From Eonycteris spelaea (Eukaryota > Chordata > Mammalia > Chiroptera > Pteropodidae), in NCBI GenBank assembly GCA_003508835.1, contig PUFA01000547.1, positions 1 to 64,000 on the forward strand: a DNA stretch of 64,000 bases, in the 5' to 3' direction. Positions 33,649 to 47,058 of this stretch are shown here, in pieces (position 1 is the stretch's first letter; each line of letters opens with the position of its first letter). The position numbers and the translations under genes were made by a program. The notes beneath the pieces are model-generated. The model was not told the DNA's origin, did not search any database, and was given only the letters and a program-made list of their open reading frames with translations.

Positions 33649-33763
33649 CTCAGAGTTCTGTCTCCTGAGATCTCACAGAACCACTGGCCTCCCCCAAACC
33701 CCTCTGTTCCTTTCTCATTCCTTTGGGGGAGCTTATGCAAACGTACTCATCATCTGGGTTTCT

Positions 33764-33818
33764 GGTTTGTTTGTTTGTTTGTTTGTTTGTTTTAATCCTA
33801 CAGCACCTGGTCTTCCTA

Positions 33819-33849
<31 letters not shown>

Positions 33850-33921
33850 TGACCCTGCCTATCTTTCGAGATAAGGCGGGAAGACGGGAACAAGCTTGCT
33901 CAGGATGGCATGGCCACAGAC
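33764..33921 (-). mobile_element. (GTTT)n tract and 5S-rRNA-derived SINE
   Basis: A (GTTT)n repeat at 33,764-33,793, then a 5S-like SINE body to 33,921 ('CACCTGGTCTTCCTAGGTGG' ... 'GGCATGGCCACAGAC'). It is in the same place relative to the pseudogene as the SINEs at 0.85 and 23.5 kb. Confidence 0.83.
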
Positions 33922-36150
33922 TCATCTGTTTCTTAAGGGAGGAATTAGCAGATCATTCTCACCAGCTAGAGGGGGCAGGGCAGGTGACTGAGGAGGAAGG
34001 AGTAGAGTTCCCCAGCTGCTTCGAAGCTGCTTCTCAGGTCAGAAAATCAGCCATAGACTCTAACTTTTCTGATCACAGTCACCTTCCTGGGGTCCAAAAA
34101 CATGGCCACTGTCCCAAACCCTACTGGCCTGCTGTCTGTCTTGGGCTGGATCAGCAGGGCTATGGGTCTTCCAGAGCTGGGCCGACTGAGAGATAAGTGA
34201 CAACCCCCGATTCAGCACGGGGTGGTCAATGGGCCCTGTCCACTTCCTCTTTCTCCTTCACATCCTCTCTGTGAGATCCATACACATTTTGTTCCATTGT
34301 TTGGCATTTCATTAGACATCTCCCACCCACAAGAATGCCCAGGTCAATGGCTGGGACCCGGCTTCCCAGATTCATTTTTCAGATAAATCTGTGTCTGTGT
34401 CCCACCAGAGTCCTGTAGTGACACTGTGAATCTGACCTTCAGAAGTTGCCATTCACCCCAAGGGGATAAGATGGACTGTCTCGATTTCCTTCTTTGCAGG
34501 GCTGAACCTTGGAACACAGTTTCATTTTGCAGGTGGGTTCCCTCCGAGGCTCCGCCTTGGCTGCTCCTGGCTGCAACTCTGCTGTCTCTTCTGGTGGAGA
34601 AGAGCTAGACCAGGAGCTTCGCTCTGGTGGGTCACACCAAGCCACCTGTCACCTGAGAAGTTCTGGTCTAGAGAATCCAGCCCTCTCCCTGTGCCACTGT
34701 GACCCCAACCTTGTGCTGCCCAGCCGAGCACAGAAAGGTGGAATGAAGGGTTTGGGAAGTGCCAGGTGAAATTTCCATACCCAGTACCAGGGTCAAAATG
34801 ATCTTTCTTTATGCTTTGTTTTATTAACACAATGCAGAGAACAAGATAAATAATACGTCGCCTGCAAAAATATTAAAGTCTAGAGAAAACCGTGTCACAC
34901 CTTGCAGGCCACCTCTTCTCCTATGTGTTTTGTAAGCAAGACAGTGCTTTTTCAACTCAAATATGAGCAACTGGGTCATCACCTGGAACGGCTGAAATTC
35001 TTGCACTAAAGTTCAGTTGTGCACCTGTATCATCAGCAGCAGCATCACAATCATCATCCCACAGCCGTCAGAGTCGTTATCACTAATATTATTTCCAATT
35101 CATCACAAACCTCTCAGAGTTCACGGGGTGGGAATTCCACACTGCACTTGGCTGCCATTTTGATGACCTGGGAACCTCATGCTCCTTGGACTTGGACCAT
35201 ATCTATCACCCAGAAGCATTGTCTGTACTGAGGCCCTGTCTTTGGATTCCTCAGAGAAAGGACAGTCCCACTCACTGAGACTCCAATTGAGTCCCGTTTT
35301 TGGAGTTTGTACCATTTAGTTGGGAAACTAGAGTTTCTAAAAGTCATTGTTGCTTTTCTCATTACATAAGATGTAAAGTTAAAGTCCAGAGAAATTCACA
35401 GAAATCAGAGAAAAGTGGGGTGAGGTCAGAAGAGAAACCCAAAGGTCCAAGATTCAGACCCTGGCTCTTTAGGGCAGTTCTTTACCAGAACAGGAGGGAG
35501 GGAGAGTAAGGGCCGGGCTGGGTGGCAGGACTTGTGCCCCCTTATTGCTGTCCCCATCATAGCCCGGCCATCATAGGAAGACACCTTAGTTCTCATGTTG
35601 GGGTGTCACAGGCATTGCCCAGGTTAGAGCTGGAGAATCTGTGGGGATGGTGGAGGTAGCCGTGGTTGTGCATGGTCCTGGCTTGGGTCTGTTGCCTCTG
35701 TTCTGCAGAATTGCTTGGTCATCCCTCCCAACAGGTGTGACATAAGCACTCTACTGAGAGCAGCTGAGTCTTCATGAGACCTCAGATCAGCAGGTTCATG
35801 GAACTTTAGGACTCCCTCACAGGGTCCCGACACCTGCAGCATCACCCAGGCTGAGTTCAGGGTCAGGACCAGGCTCAGTGTCCCACGGGGCTGAGTCTGG
35901 GGAAAGGGCCTGGGAGGCAGCATTGTGTAAACAGAAAGGAAGACGAGGAGGAGACGGGTCTTGGTCCTGGTAGGGACACCCTGGAGCTCTGATTCGTGAG
36001 ACCATGGATGGACATGTGGCCCCAGCCTCCCTCATAGACACACTCATTTCTGTGGGTATGCTCCTTCTCAGGCTGATGGAGAGAACTCTCTAGGCTTCTG
36101 TGTGGAGTGTACGGATCTGGTTCGTATGGATTTCTGTTCTCTACTTACTA
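33922..36150. other. Block flank, no gene recognised
   Basis: Collinear with 23,619-25,640, including the possible leader remnant at about 35,900-35,985. Nothing else supported. Confidence 0.5.
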
Positions 36151-38475
36151 ATACCTCATAGGGGAGGGATCGTCACTCCTTTTTGAAAAATCATAAAGTG
36201 TATGGGGAGAGGAGGGAGAAGTGAAGGGCCTTTTTATAGCTCTCGCTCATGAAATGAGCACTGTGGATATTTCTTTTAATATTTTTTTTTTCATGGCAAC
36301 TTGAACATAATATGAACTTTTCCATTTCATCATTGTAAACTGTACTCCTCATCTGTCTACATGCCCTGTCAGACAACCAAAATGTTTTTTGTCCTACATT
36401 GGAACAGAATTGGAGCAGCTAACATAACCTGAACTCGTACTGAGAGTTTTGGGTCTTTTATTAACCGTAGGTTTCTTGCCTGCAGCCTCCGGTTGGGTGT
36501 TGCTTTGAAATTTAATCTGAAAATCTCTGCCTTCGAATTGTAGTTTTTAGATCATAGTCTGAATATGATTAGTAATGAAGTTTAATTATATCATCCCGCC
36601 ACATTTTTATTTGACCCATCTCTTCCATGTTCCCTTTTCCTCTTTTATCTCCGCTCTTTATTAATTGATCCTCTTTTATGATTCCATTTTATGTCCATTG
36701 TAGTTATTAGCTACAGGTCCTTGTCATGTTTGTGTCTGTAACTTGTGAAAGTCTCCATTCAGGTCACGTTATATCATGTTACACAATGTATGGAACTTTT
36801 TATTTCTGTCTCTTTAAGGATTTTTATTTTTCATTTTGCGGTCATTGTCACACAATCACATCAGAAATTCTAACATACATTTTTGTTATATTTACCTTTC
36901 AATGGTGAATTAATTTTTAAAGATATTTAAATAATAAAGAGTCTTGATGTTTGTTCTTCGAGTCCGCATTTCTAAGGTTGTCATTTGTTTTTGCTGATTC
37001 ATATTTTTTCTGCTATTTTTTCTTTTGCCTAAAGGGTGCCTGTTATTATTTCTTGTATTATAATTCTGCTGATGATTACTGCTGCCAGTTTTTGTGTATC
37101 TAAAATTTATAATTAAGTTTAATAGTTTATTTAGTCCTATGACTCACGGATTCTCTTTTCATTTTTAAAGTCTTTTTCTGCGTGTGTGTTTTAATTTGCG
37201 GTCTCTAGTGCTTTGTCATCAAGGTCACTAATGTCTTCTTCTGCAGTATTGCATCTGCTGTTCATCTCAACCCCTGTATTCTTAATGAGAGACATGGAGC
37301 TTTCACCTCTAGATGTTTGACTGGGATCTTTTCATGTTCTTCTCTGTCTTCTTTTACCTCGTTGGTCATTCAGACGAAATTTGAATTCAAGACTGTAACT
37401 GCCACTGTGACTTACATATCCCGGCTTCCCATCAGGCTTTGGACCATGTATTTCAGATACACCAGCCCCACAATTACATGAGCTGTTGCTTAAAATCTGT
37501 CTCTGTCTCTGTCTCTCTCTCCCTCCCTCGCTCTGTCTCTGTCGCTCTGTCTCTTTCTCTTTCTCACCACTTTCTCTCTTATCTGTATACTTTTACAAAT
37601 AGTATTTTCCTTTTGAATAATTGACTACATTTTATAGACATTAACAAATAAAAATATTTCTATATTTATCCATGCAGTTACCATATATAACACTTCATAT
37701 TTCTTTATATAGTTTTCACATAAATATGAACACAGTAATGGGGTGTCCTTTACTCTTTCTGCAATTCAGACCTGCCAGTGATCAATTTTAAGAATTATTT
37801 AGCACTTTGATCATCTATGACATTGCTGTCTTTTTTTGAATGATATTATCAGGTTTTTTCTGTCACTGCTTTAATGAGAAGTCTGACCTCATCATGACCG
37901 TTGTCCCTCTGTACACAAAGTGTCTTTTTTCTCCGGCTTCTGTTAACAGTGTCTCTTCCTCATGGATTTGTAGCAATTCCACCAGGTGTGCGTCGGTGCT
38001 GCTTCCATGTTTCCTGAGGCTGAGGTTCGTTCAGTTTCTTGGACGTATTTGTTTATGGTCTCACCAAATTTGGAAAATTAATGCCTATCATTTCTTCCAA
38101 TACTTTGTCTATTTCCCAGCTCCTTCCTCTCCTTGTCTCCCTCAGGGACCCAAATCACACACTATTTAGGTCGTGTGAAGTTCCCCTAGATTAATTGAAG
38201 CTTAACAGTTTTTCAGTCTTTTTTCTTTCTATGTTTCATGTTGAATAGTTTCATTCACCATGTCATCAATTTCACTCATTTCTTTTGAAGCATCTGCTAT
38301 GACATCAGTCTCATTCAGTGTTTCTTTAAATCTCAGACCATGTATTCCATCTTCATGAAATTGAATATACATTTTTAAAATGTCTTTAATTACTGTTCCT
38401 AAGGTGTTCAATTTTACCACTAACCACAAAAAAATTCAATATAACACTATAATGATTGTTTATGTGTCCTTGGTT
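36150..38475 (-). repeat. Antisense L1-like module, fourth copy
   Basis: Paralogue of 1,320-3,740, with the CT tract at 37,496-37,560. It precedes the V gene of tandem unit B. Confidence 0.6.
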
Positions 38476-38618
38476 GGCACAGCTTCTACAGAGCTGCCTG
38501 AGGCTGGGAGGAGGGGGCAGCCTGGAATCTGAGGTCTGGAGACCTGGGCCAGACCTGCTCACAGCATTGTCTACAATCCTTCTGGCGTTGCAGGAGTGTG
38601 TGACACAGATGGGAAGGC

Positions 38619-38657
38619 GGTTTTTGTCTCACTTCCCCATCTGCCTGTGTCACTGTG
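38619..38657 (-). promoter_or_regulatory. V-lambda 23-RSS
   Basis: Heptamer CACAGTG at 38,651-38,657, 23-base spacer, and nonamer ACAAAAACC at 38,619-38,627. Confidence 0.95.
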
Positions 38658-39141
38658 AGTGTTATCACTACCGTCATAAACAGCACAGTAATAGTCAGCC
38701 TCATCTTCAGCTTGGACCGCACTGATGGTTAGAGTGCTCGTGTCCCCTGAGTCAGAGGCAGAGAACCGGTCAGGGATTCCTGAGGGCCGGTTATTGTTAC
38801 CATAGATGACCAGCACGGGGGCCTGACCAGGCTTCTGTTGGAACCACCTGGCATATTTTTCCTTTATGAGCTCTCCCTGGCAGGTCATGGTAGCTGTCTG
38901 TCCGATGGCTACAGACACTGCTGGTGGCTGAGACAGGTTAGAAGAGGCCAAAGAACCTGTAAGAGAGAAGAGGAGAGGTGAGGGTGAGGGTCTCATTCTC
39001 AGAGGGCACACACCCAGCAGCATTCCCTGTGATGAGCTGAACATCAGGGACAGACTGCTCCCTGGTATCTCTGGAGGCCAAGTCCTGGGAAGCAGCACCT
39101 GTGTACAGAGTGAGCAGGGGAAGCAGAAGGGTCCAGGCCAT
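38658..39141 (-). CDS. IGLV3: Immunoglobulin lambda variable segment, IGLV3-19-like, intact (unit B)
   Basis: L1 is at 39,099-39,141 ([14 protein letters not shown]) and the V exon at 38,658-38,956. The mature V opens [18 protein letters not shown], has [39 protein letters not shown], and ends [16 protein letters not shown]. Cys is at mature 22, Trp at 34 and YYC at 85-87. It carries the same N-L-S sequon at residues 3-5 as the gene at 3.9 kb. It is the only unbroken V3 among the four tandem units. Intact octamer, TATA box and RSS; predicted functional. Confidence 0.93.
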
Positions 39142-39201
39142 GGTGGAGACACCCCAGCTTCTACCTTTGTGCCCTGAGCTGGAATGTGGCATCCAGGCTG
39201 C

Positions 39202-39236
39202 CCTTATACTCTGTAAGAACGGGTCCTCATGCAAAT
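39202..39236 (-). promoter_or_regulatory. V promoter: octamer and TATA box (unit B)
   Basis: ATTTGCAT at 39,229-39,236 and TATAAGG at 39,202-39,208, upstream of the ATG at 39,141. Confidence 0.87.
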
Positions 39237-39579
39237 CCACTTCCTCCTCCTTGTGGCCTTATCGGGTGTCTCCTTGATGAGCAGAAAGGGCTCTGTTCTT
39301 AGGAGTCTGTGAAGTGGACTCTAATCACAAGGCCTCTGCCAGGATCCAAGAGCTCTGTGGTGTTGGTGAGACAGTGCTGACCCCTGATTCAGTACCTGCA
39401 CACACACCTCAGGCCTCCCGAAGCCTCTTCCCTGGACTTGTGGAGACCCCTCTGTCCTCCTCTCTAGTGAAGAGGTCATCCATGAAGAGGAGGGGAGTGC
39501 TTATAGGGGCAGTGGTCACACTGGTACGTGAGAGGCATTTTACATGGTTAGACACAGTGAAATTGGTCATGACCCTCAC

Positions 39580-40700
39580 AGGTAATCTTTTTTTTTTTTA
39601 TGTCTTAGAATAAAAGCCATAAAATAACTTTGGGTTCTAGAGTAAGGCAAAAATTCTTGAGGACACCAGATACATGACTTCTAAAAGAAAGATTAATACA
39701 TGGACCACAACAAAGTTAATATTTGGCTTTGCAAAACTGTCTTGAAAGGATAAAAACAGCTAACAGAAAGAACCAAATGGCCCATAAACTACTAGTGTTC
39801 AGAGTATTTAAAAAAAAAAAAAAAAAAAAAACCTCTCAAACTAAGGAGTCAAAAGACAACAGAATACAATGCATTTAGAACATGGAAAATAAATAAGCAC
39901 AGAGTTTTGTGGACAAAAATCTAGCGTGAGGGCAACAAGGACGTGGGAAGCTCTTCATCATTAGCCATCGTGAAATGCAAATGAGAAGCACAGTGCAGAG
40001 TCACCACACGCCTCTCAGAAAGGCTGAAGTAAAACAGTGACAACAGCAGCACCGGCAACAATGTGGAAAAGCGAGATCGCTCATGCCCAGCCGGTGGAAA
40101 CATGGAATGGTAGAGACACTCCGGAAAGTGTGGCAGCTTGAAAAAATAACAAAACTAAATCTGTGGTTTCCTACCAGATGACCCTGCAATAACGTGTTGG
40201 GTACTTATCAGAAAATTATACACATATGTTAGCAGAAGAACTCCCCAAATGTTCATAGCGCCCTGTGCCTCATGTCCCAAAGCAAGAAGAACCCACATGC
40301 CCCTCCACGGTGGATGGTCAAACAGACTCTGGTCCACCCGGACTGTGGAATACCATTCTGCAAGGAGAAGGGGGACATCTTCATGCAACAACCATTCTGA
40401 AGAATCTACAAGGGATTATGCTGTGTGAGAAAGGTCCATCCAGAAGGCTAAATATGATACAACTGTACATCTTTCTTTCTACAGATGTTTACTGCGAGGA
40501 CAAAATTGTAAAAGAGGAGTCATTTGATGTTGCCAGGGGTGAGGGGCAGAAAGGGGTTGTTGGAGGGAGGAGGTGGGGGTGTGTACAAGAGGACACACGG
40601 GGGACCCTTGTGGTGATGGAAGTGGTTGGTGTTTAACATTCCTTGTTGGATACGTAAAAGTACACATGGGATAAAATCACTTAGATGTAAACACACACAC
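39580..40700 (+). mobile_element. Old L1 3' fragment (unit B)
   Basis: Paralogue of 4,880-5,965. It contains a 22-base A run at 39,810-39,831 not seen in the other copies. Confidence 0.73.
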
Positions 40701-41439
40701 AATAACTAAAAAGAGAAAGGATGAAAAATGAACATAGATCATGAGATACAGAAACACAGAGGAGTGAAGTAGGAGGTAAATAATGGAAATAAACAGAGGC
40801 AGGAGCTGGGGCAGAGGGAGCCTGAGGAGAAAGCACCCCTCCTCAGCACGCTCTCACTGGCCCAGCCTCCCTGTCACACTCTCGGCCACATCAGCGCCAA
40901 GTCCCTCCATGTGCAGGTCCTGGACCTGTTTCAGCTGCTCCCTGGGTTAATCTGTCACAGCTCATCGGCCCAGGAGATACCACACATGAGAGAAAGACAC
41001 AAAATGACATTCCTTCTCGAAACTTTGTGAAGGCCATTGGCCAGACTAGTACTTCTTTATCTTTTTTTTTGTTTTCTACAGCAAAATTGAACATACTTGA
41101 TATCCCAGAAGTCCTTGACACATAAATTTTATGATCTGGTCTCAGAATCACCTGGTAATCTCTGAAAACCAAGCCACAGGTATAGAATAGACAACGAAAG
41201 GGACACTTGTTCACACCGTTCACTTGTCACTGTCACATGACAAGAGCTGACCATGGCCTCCTATTGAGACCCTGACTTTGTTGTCAGCAGGACTCTCTTC
41301 CTTATGGTGTCTCAGGGAGGAGCTAGGATGATGAGATTAGCAGAGGGAAGAATCATAGGTCTCAGCGTCCTGGGGAGGAAAGAGAGACCCTCACTCTGAA
41401 TCCCTGAATCACTTCCCCTTTGTATCACTGCTATCTATC

Positions 41440-41757
41440 TACTGAGTTTGGCCCTCAAAGCTCTGGGCTCTACACAGTAACACTCAGCTTTGTCCTTAGA
41501 ATGGAGTTTGGAGATGCTTAAGTAGCGTCGGCCCCACAGCTGGAGACGAGACGCGATTGAGATCCCGTCCTCCTTGCTGTGGCTTCCAACACTGTTAACC
41601 TTCATCACATACCTGAGGGGCCTTCCCTGCCGTCTGCTGATACCAATGAATGTAGAAGGTGCTGTGCTCACTGCTCAGAGTGCAGGTGAGCTTGGCCGAG
41701 GCTCCCAGGGAGGCAGATGCAGATGGGGCTGGCTCAGAACAACCATAGCACAGAAGC
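41440..41757 (-). pseudogene. IGLV4-69-like pseudogene, copy B
   Basis: The V exon starts at 41,757 (acceptor GTGTCCAG) and the second Cys is at 41,474-41,476. It shares the one-base loss in FR1 with all other copies, with extra one-base losses in FR2-FR3. The leader-like stretch near 41,890-41,925 has lost the GT donor (CACAATC). Octamer at 42,029-42,036. Closest to copy E. Confidence 0.85.
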
Positions 41758-42039
41758 CTGGACACAGATACAGACATGAGGCTGAATGCGTCAGATTCGG
41801 AACAAATGTCTATCAGGACTGTGCTGAGAGGGGAATATCAGCCAGGGGAACCCCTGAATGCCTTGAGATACTCTGATTGTGGTGAAATCCAGGCGTAGGA
41901 GAAAGGGAACCCAGTGCCTGGTGGGGAGGGTTCCCAGGCTCTCTGCCCTGAGGCAGCCCAGCTGGGAATAGCCTCTCCAAGCTCCTGTCCTATCCTCTCT
42001 GCTTGCAGCTGCAGAGGGAGGAGCCTGAATGCAAATCTC

Positions 42040-43620
42040 TTCTCTTCTGGTTGCCCCAGTGTGTCTCTCTCTGCTCTTGTCTGAGCTCTGAGCCTGAGGG
42101 CCTCATGCTGGTAACTTCCTGAGGTCAGAAGGAGGGCAGGTGCCGACTTCAGAGTGGAGAGTTTCTGTGCAACACAAGTGTCTTCAAAGGGGCCTCAGTC
42201 ACGCCCTTTGCACTGAGCACAGCCCTGGGGAATTGGACCACTTTAGGGTCCTCAAATCAAGACCCACAGTGCCCCCTGGTGCCCGCAGACTGAATGTCAT
42301 CCTACCTATGTAGCTAATTTAGCAGAATGACGACTACTTTGGAGTCCTTCATGCATGCTAACTCTTGGCGGTTCTTCCAAACACCCCTCACTCGTATCAT
42401 AATAACCCAATATCAACCCTGTGCTGAAGGCACGGCCTCTGCTTCAGTCTAATGAGGAGGGAGCCACCCCTGTGAGGTTAATGAATTTGTCAAAATCTCC
42501 ACACAGTGATGATGAGTCAAGTTTCTAAGCGCGGAGAGTGAACGCAGAGTCTGACCTTTCAATCCCCTCCCTGCCTTGCCTTTCACCTTCCCCCTATCGT
42601 CATCCTCCCCTTTCCCACATTCTTGAGCCTCTCTTGTCACAACCCTCCTGGAAAATAGAGCATCCGAATAGAGCTCAGTTTTCCTGCTATGGGAATCTGT
42701 GTTTATGGGATGTGGACTGTGTGGACAGAGCTGGGAAACTCAGTCTGCTCCCTCCATGACAGACAACTCTGGACCATGTGTCTATGAAACACAGAGAGTC
42801 AGGTGACTGGTCAGGCTCCCTGTGTCCGGCTCGGATCCTGACAGTGAGACCAGGATTCCTTTTCTTTTCTTTTTCTTTTTTCATTTGTATTGTCTCTGAA
42901 TAAAATTTTTAAGTGCATGTGTATTGGTTGTTTATAGATTATTTATTTATTTGTTTCTAGTTAGATTTTTTTCTGTCACGACGTATTTGACCCCTTTTAC
43001 TCCATCTATCACCGCTTTCCCACCTTCACCCCTACCCTATAGGGACCGCTGGTTCATGGTCCATGTCTGTGAGTCTCTGTTACTTTATCCTGTTCATTTC
43101 TTGCTTTTAGCTTTATCAGGGTTCCTTCTCTTACATGACCAAGGCCATCAAGTTGGAGAACTTGTCAGTATCAGAATTCGCACATTTAATTTCATGACCC
43201 CTAATTTGGAGAAAGCATGTTTCACCTCATATCCCGGCCAGATGTATTGACCCGTGCTTGTGAATTAGGCACACATATCCCTTTGTGGCCAACAGCAGTG
43301 TGTCATCCGACGTGCTGAGCAAGAGAGAGCAGTGATTCCTCGGGTTAGTCCAGAGAGGGACAAAGAGGGGTTCACATCAGAGCGCAGCCCGGTCAATAAA
43401 ATATTTCTTAGGATCCTGCTTTTCTCTAGAGGTATGCACAGTGTCTGACTTTCTGACTTGTCGTGAGATTCATGGAAATGATCTTCCCACTGAAAAACAT
43501 ACTGGAAGCAATATTTATCCAAGCAATTCACATTGCACTGTTGTCATTCGTTATACTGACGAAGCATAAAACGTGTTTGATAGCTCAGAATCATCTTTAA
43601 AATTGTAGTTGTATTCAATA
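42040..43620. other. Distal part of unit B, no gene recognised
   Basis: Collinear with 7.32-9.27 kb except for the missing 400-base segment near 43,243. It includes an antisense L1-like piece at 42.95-43.24 kb. Confidence 0.6.
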
Positions 43621-44080
43621 TCAGCTTCCGTTGCCTGAGGCAGAGTTTCGTTGAGTTTCTTGGATATATTTTTTTTATGGTCTCAGCAAATTAGGCAATT
43701 AATGCCTATCATTTCTTCCAATACTTTGTCTATTTACCAACTCCTTCCCCTTCTTCTTTCCCTCAGAGATCCAAATCACACACACGTAGGCTGTGTGAAG
43801 TTCTCCTCCATTAACTGAAACCGAATCAGATTTTCGGTCTTTTTTCTTTCTGTTTCATTTGAATAGTTTCATTCACCATGTCATCAATTTCACTCATTTC
43901 TTTCGAAGCATCTACTATGACATCAGTCTCATTCAGCGTTTTTTAAAATCTCAGACCATGTATTTCATCTTCATGAAATTGAGTATATATTTTTAGAATG
44001 TCTTTAATTACTGCTCCTAAGGTGTTCAATCATACTTCTACCCACACAAAAAAAATGAGATATAATTATAAGGATTGTTA
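43620..44080 (-). repeat. Short antisense L1-like module (unit B/C boundary)
   Basis: Only the last 450 bases of the 2.4-kb module are present. The equivalents at 49,662-50,120 and 55,262-55,720 have the same left truncation, so this junction was made once and then copied. Confidence 0.65.
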
Positions 44081-44231
44081 CTATCTCCTTCATTGGCACA
44101 GCTTCTACAGAGCTCCTGAGGGCTGGGAAGAGGGCAGCCTGGAATCTGAGGTCTGGGACCTGGGCCCGACCTGCTCATAGCATCGTCTACCATCCCTCTG
44201 GGTTTGCAGGAGTGTGTGCACAGAGGGAAGG

Positions 44232-44758
44232 CAGTTTTGTCTCACTTCCCCATCTGCCTGTGTCACTGTGAGTGTAACCACTACCCATAAGCAGCACAGT
44301 AATAGTCAGCCTCGTCTTCAACTTGGACCCCACTGATGGTTAGGGTGTCTGTGTCCCCTGAGTGAGAGGCAGAGAACCGGTCCGGGATTCTTGAGGGCCG
44401 CTCTTTTTTTACCGGAGACGACCGTTACAGGAGCCTGACCAGGCTTCTGCTGTACCCAGGCGGGATAATATTTTTTACAAGCTCTCCCTGGCAGGTGATC
44501 TTGACTGTCTGTCCAATGGCTACAGACACTGCTGGTGGCTGAGACACGGTAGAGGAGACCGCAGAACCTGTAAGAGAGGAGAGGAGAGGTGAGGGTGAGG
44601 GTGAGCGTCTGATTCCCAAAAGGAGCACACCCTGCAGCATTCCCTGTGCTGAGCTGAACATTGGGGCCAGACTGCTCCCTGGTTTCTCTGGAGGCCAAGT
44701 CCTGGGCAGAAGCACCTGTGCAGAGAGTGAGCAGGGGAAGCAGAAGGGTCCAGGCCAT
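44232..44758 (-). pseudogene. IGLV3-19-like pseudogene (unit C)
   Basis: L1 44,716-44,758 is intact ([14 protein letters not shown]). V exon 44,271-44,567 opens [18 protein letters not shown] with ITCQGELVK, then loses frame at an A run in CDR1 (one base short). A second frame gives [17 protein letters not shown]. Further small losses in FR3 and a TAG in CDR3 follow. The RSS has a good heptamer (44,264-44,270) and 23-base spacer but the nonamer is one T short (ACAAAACTG, 44,232-44,240). Octamer at 44,845-44,852. Damage is by tiny indels only. Confidence 0.87.
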
Positions 44759-45204
44759 GTGGAGACACCCCAGCATCTGCCTCTGTGCCCTTAGCTGAGA
44801 TGCGGCATCCAGGCTGCCCTTATACTCTGTAGGAAGGGGTCCTCATGCAAATCCACTTCCTCCTCCTTGTGGCCTTATCGGGTGTCTCTTGATGAGCAGA
44901 AAGGGCTCTGTTCTTAGGAGTCTGTGAAGTGGGCTCTCATCACAAGGCCTGTGCCAGGTTCCCAGAGCTCTCTGAGGTGCTGAGTGAGACAGTGCTGACC
45001 CCTGATTCAGTACCTGCACACACACCTCAGGCCTCCCTGAGCCTTTTCCCTGGGCGTGTGGCGACCCCTCGATCCTCCTCTCTCATGAAAAGCCCATCCA
45101 TGAAGCTGAGGGGAGTGCTTCTAGGGGCATGGTCACGCTGGTGGACAGGGGGCAGATTCCATGATTAGACCCAGTGAAATTGGTCATGGACCTCGTAAAA
45201 AATC

Positions 45205-45236
45205 TGTGTGTGTGTGTCTGTGTGTCTGTGTGTGTC
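45205..45236. repeat. TG/TCTG microsatellite (unit C)
   Basis: Short TG tract, absent from units A and B. Longer versions are at 51,252-51,293 and 56,845-56,903. Confidence 0.9.
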
Positions 45237-46380
45237 TTAGAATAAAGGCCACAAAAGAACTTTAGGTTCTAAAGTAAGGCAAAAATTCTTGAGGACACCA
45301 CATGCATGATTTCTAAAAGGAAAAGATTAATACTTTGGACCACAACAAAGTGAATATTTGGCTTTGCGAAACAGGCTAAAAAGGATAAAAAAAAAAAAAA
45401 CAGCTAACAGAAAGAACCAAATAGCACATAAACAACTAGTGTTAAGGGAATAAAAGGAATTCTCAAAACGAAATAGTCAAAAGACAACAAAATACAATGC
45501 ATTTAGAACATGGAAAATAAATAAGCACAGAGGTTTTGTGGAAGAGATAGTAGAGTGATGGCAAACAAGGACCGGATGACCTATTCATCATTAGCGATTA
45601 GCAACATGCAAATAGAAGCACAGTGCACAGTCCTGCAGAGTCACCACACGCCTATCAGAGTTGGCTAAAAGACAACAGTGACAACAGCTAGTACCTCAAC
45701 GTTGTGGAAAACCGACATCTCTCATGCAACAGCCGGTGGAAACGCGAAATGATACAGGACACCTGGAAAGTTGTGGCAGCTTTAAAAAAAAACAAAACTA
45801 AATGTGTGCTTGCCTACCACACGACCCAGCAATAATGTGTTGGGTACTTATTTCAGAAAACTACACACTTATTCACTAGGAAAACTCCCAAAGTTCATAG
45901 CAGCCCTGTGCCTTCATGTCCCAAATGAGAACAACCCAGATGCCCCTCCAAGGTGGATGGTCATACAGACCGTTGGTTCCACCCGGACCTATGGGAAGTA
46001 CCACTCCGCAAGGGAGAAGGGGGAAGTCTTCATGCAACAGCCATTTTTAGGAATCTACAAGGATTATGCTGCGTGAGAAAAGCTCCATCCAGAAGGCTAA
46101 ATATGATACAACTGTACATCTTTTTCTACAGATGTTTACTGCGAGGACAAAATTGTAAAAGGGAGAGTCATTTGATGTTGCCAGGGGTGAGGGGCAGAAA
46201 GGTGTTGTTGGAGGGAGGAGGTGGGTGTTGTTACAAGAGGACACACGGGGGACCCTTGTGGTGATGGAAGTGGTTGGTGTTTAACATTCCTTGTTGGATA
46301 CGTAAAAGTACACATGGGATGAAATCACTTAGATGAAAACACACACACAATAACTAAAAAGAGAAAGAGATAAAAATGAA
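45237..46380 (+). mobile_element. Old L1 3' fragment (unit C)
   Basis: Paralogue of 4,880-5,965, all frames broken. Confidence 0.73.
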
Positions 46381-47058
46381 CATCGATCATGAGATACAGA
46401 AACACAGAGGAGTGAAGTAGGAGGTAAACAATGGAAATAAACAGAGGCAGGAGCTGGGGGCAGAGGGAGCCTGAGGAGAAAGCACCCCTCCTCAGCACGC
46501 TCTCACTCCAGCCCAGCCTCCCTGTCACGCTCTCGGCCACATCAGCGCCAGTCCTCCATGTGCAGGTCCTGGACCTGTTTCAGCTGCTCCCTGGGTTAAT
46601 CTGTCAACAGCTCATCGGCCCAGGAGATACCACACATGAGAGAAAGACACAACATGACATTCCTTCTCGAACTTTGTGAAGGCCACTGGCCAGACTAGTA
46701 CTACTTCATCTTTTTTTGTTTTCAACAGCAAAATGAACATAATTGATATCCCAGAAGTCCTTGACACATAATCACCTGGTAATCTCTGAAAACCAAGCCA
46801 CAGGTATAGAATAGGCAACGAAAGGGACACTTGTTCACACTGTTCACTTGTCACTGTCACAGGACAAGAGCTGACCATGGCCTCCTATCGAGCCCCTGAC
46901 TTTGTTATCACCAGGACCTCTCCTTGTGCTGTCTCAGGGAGGAGCTACGATGATGAGATTAGCAGAGGGAAGAATCATAGGTTTCAGTGTCCTGGGGGAG
47001 GGGAGGAAAGAGACTCTCACCCCGAGTCCCTAGGTCACTTCCCGCTTGTATCACTGTG

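Larger units (their letters stand above)
38460..44080 (-). repeat. Tandem unit B (IGLV3-19-like + L1 + IGLV4-like)
   Basis: First of four head-to-tail units. The distance from V end to V end to the next unit is 5.61 kb. It lacks the TG repeat found in C-E and lacks the roughly 400-base segment present at 8.54-8.94 and 48.89-49.29 kb. Confidence 0.85.
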
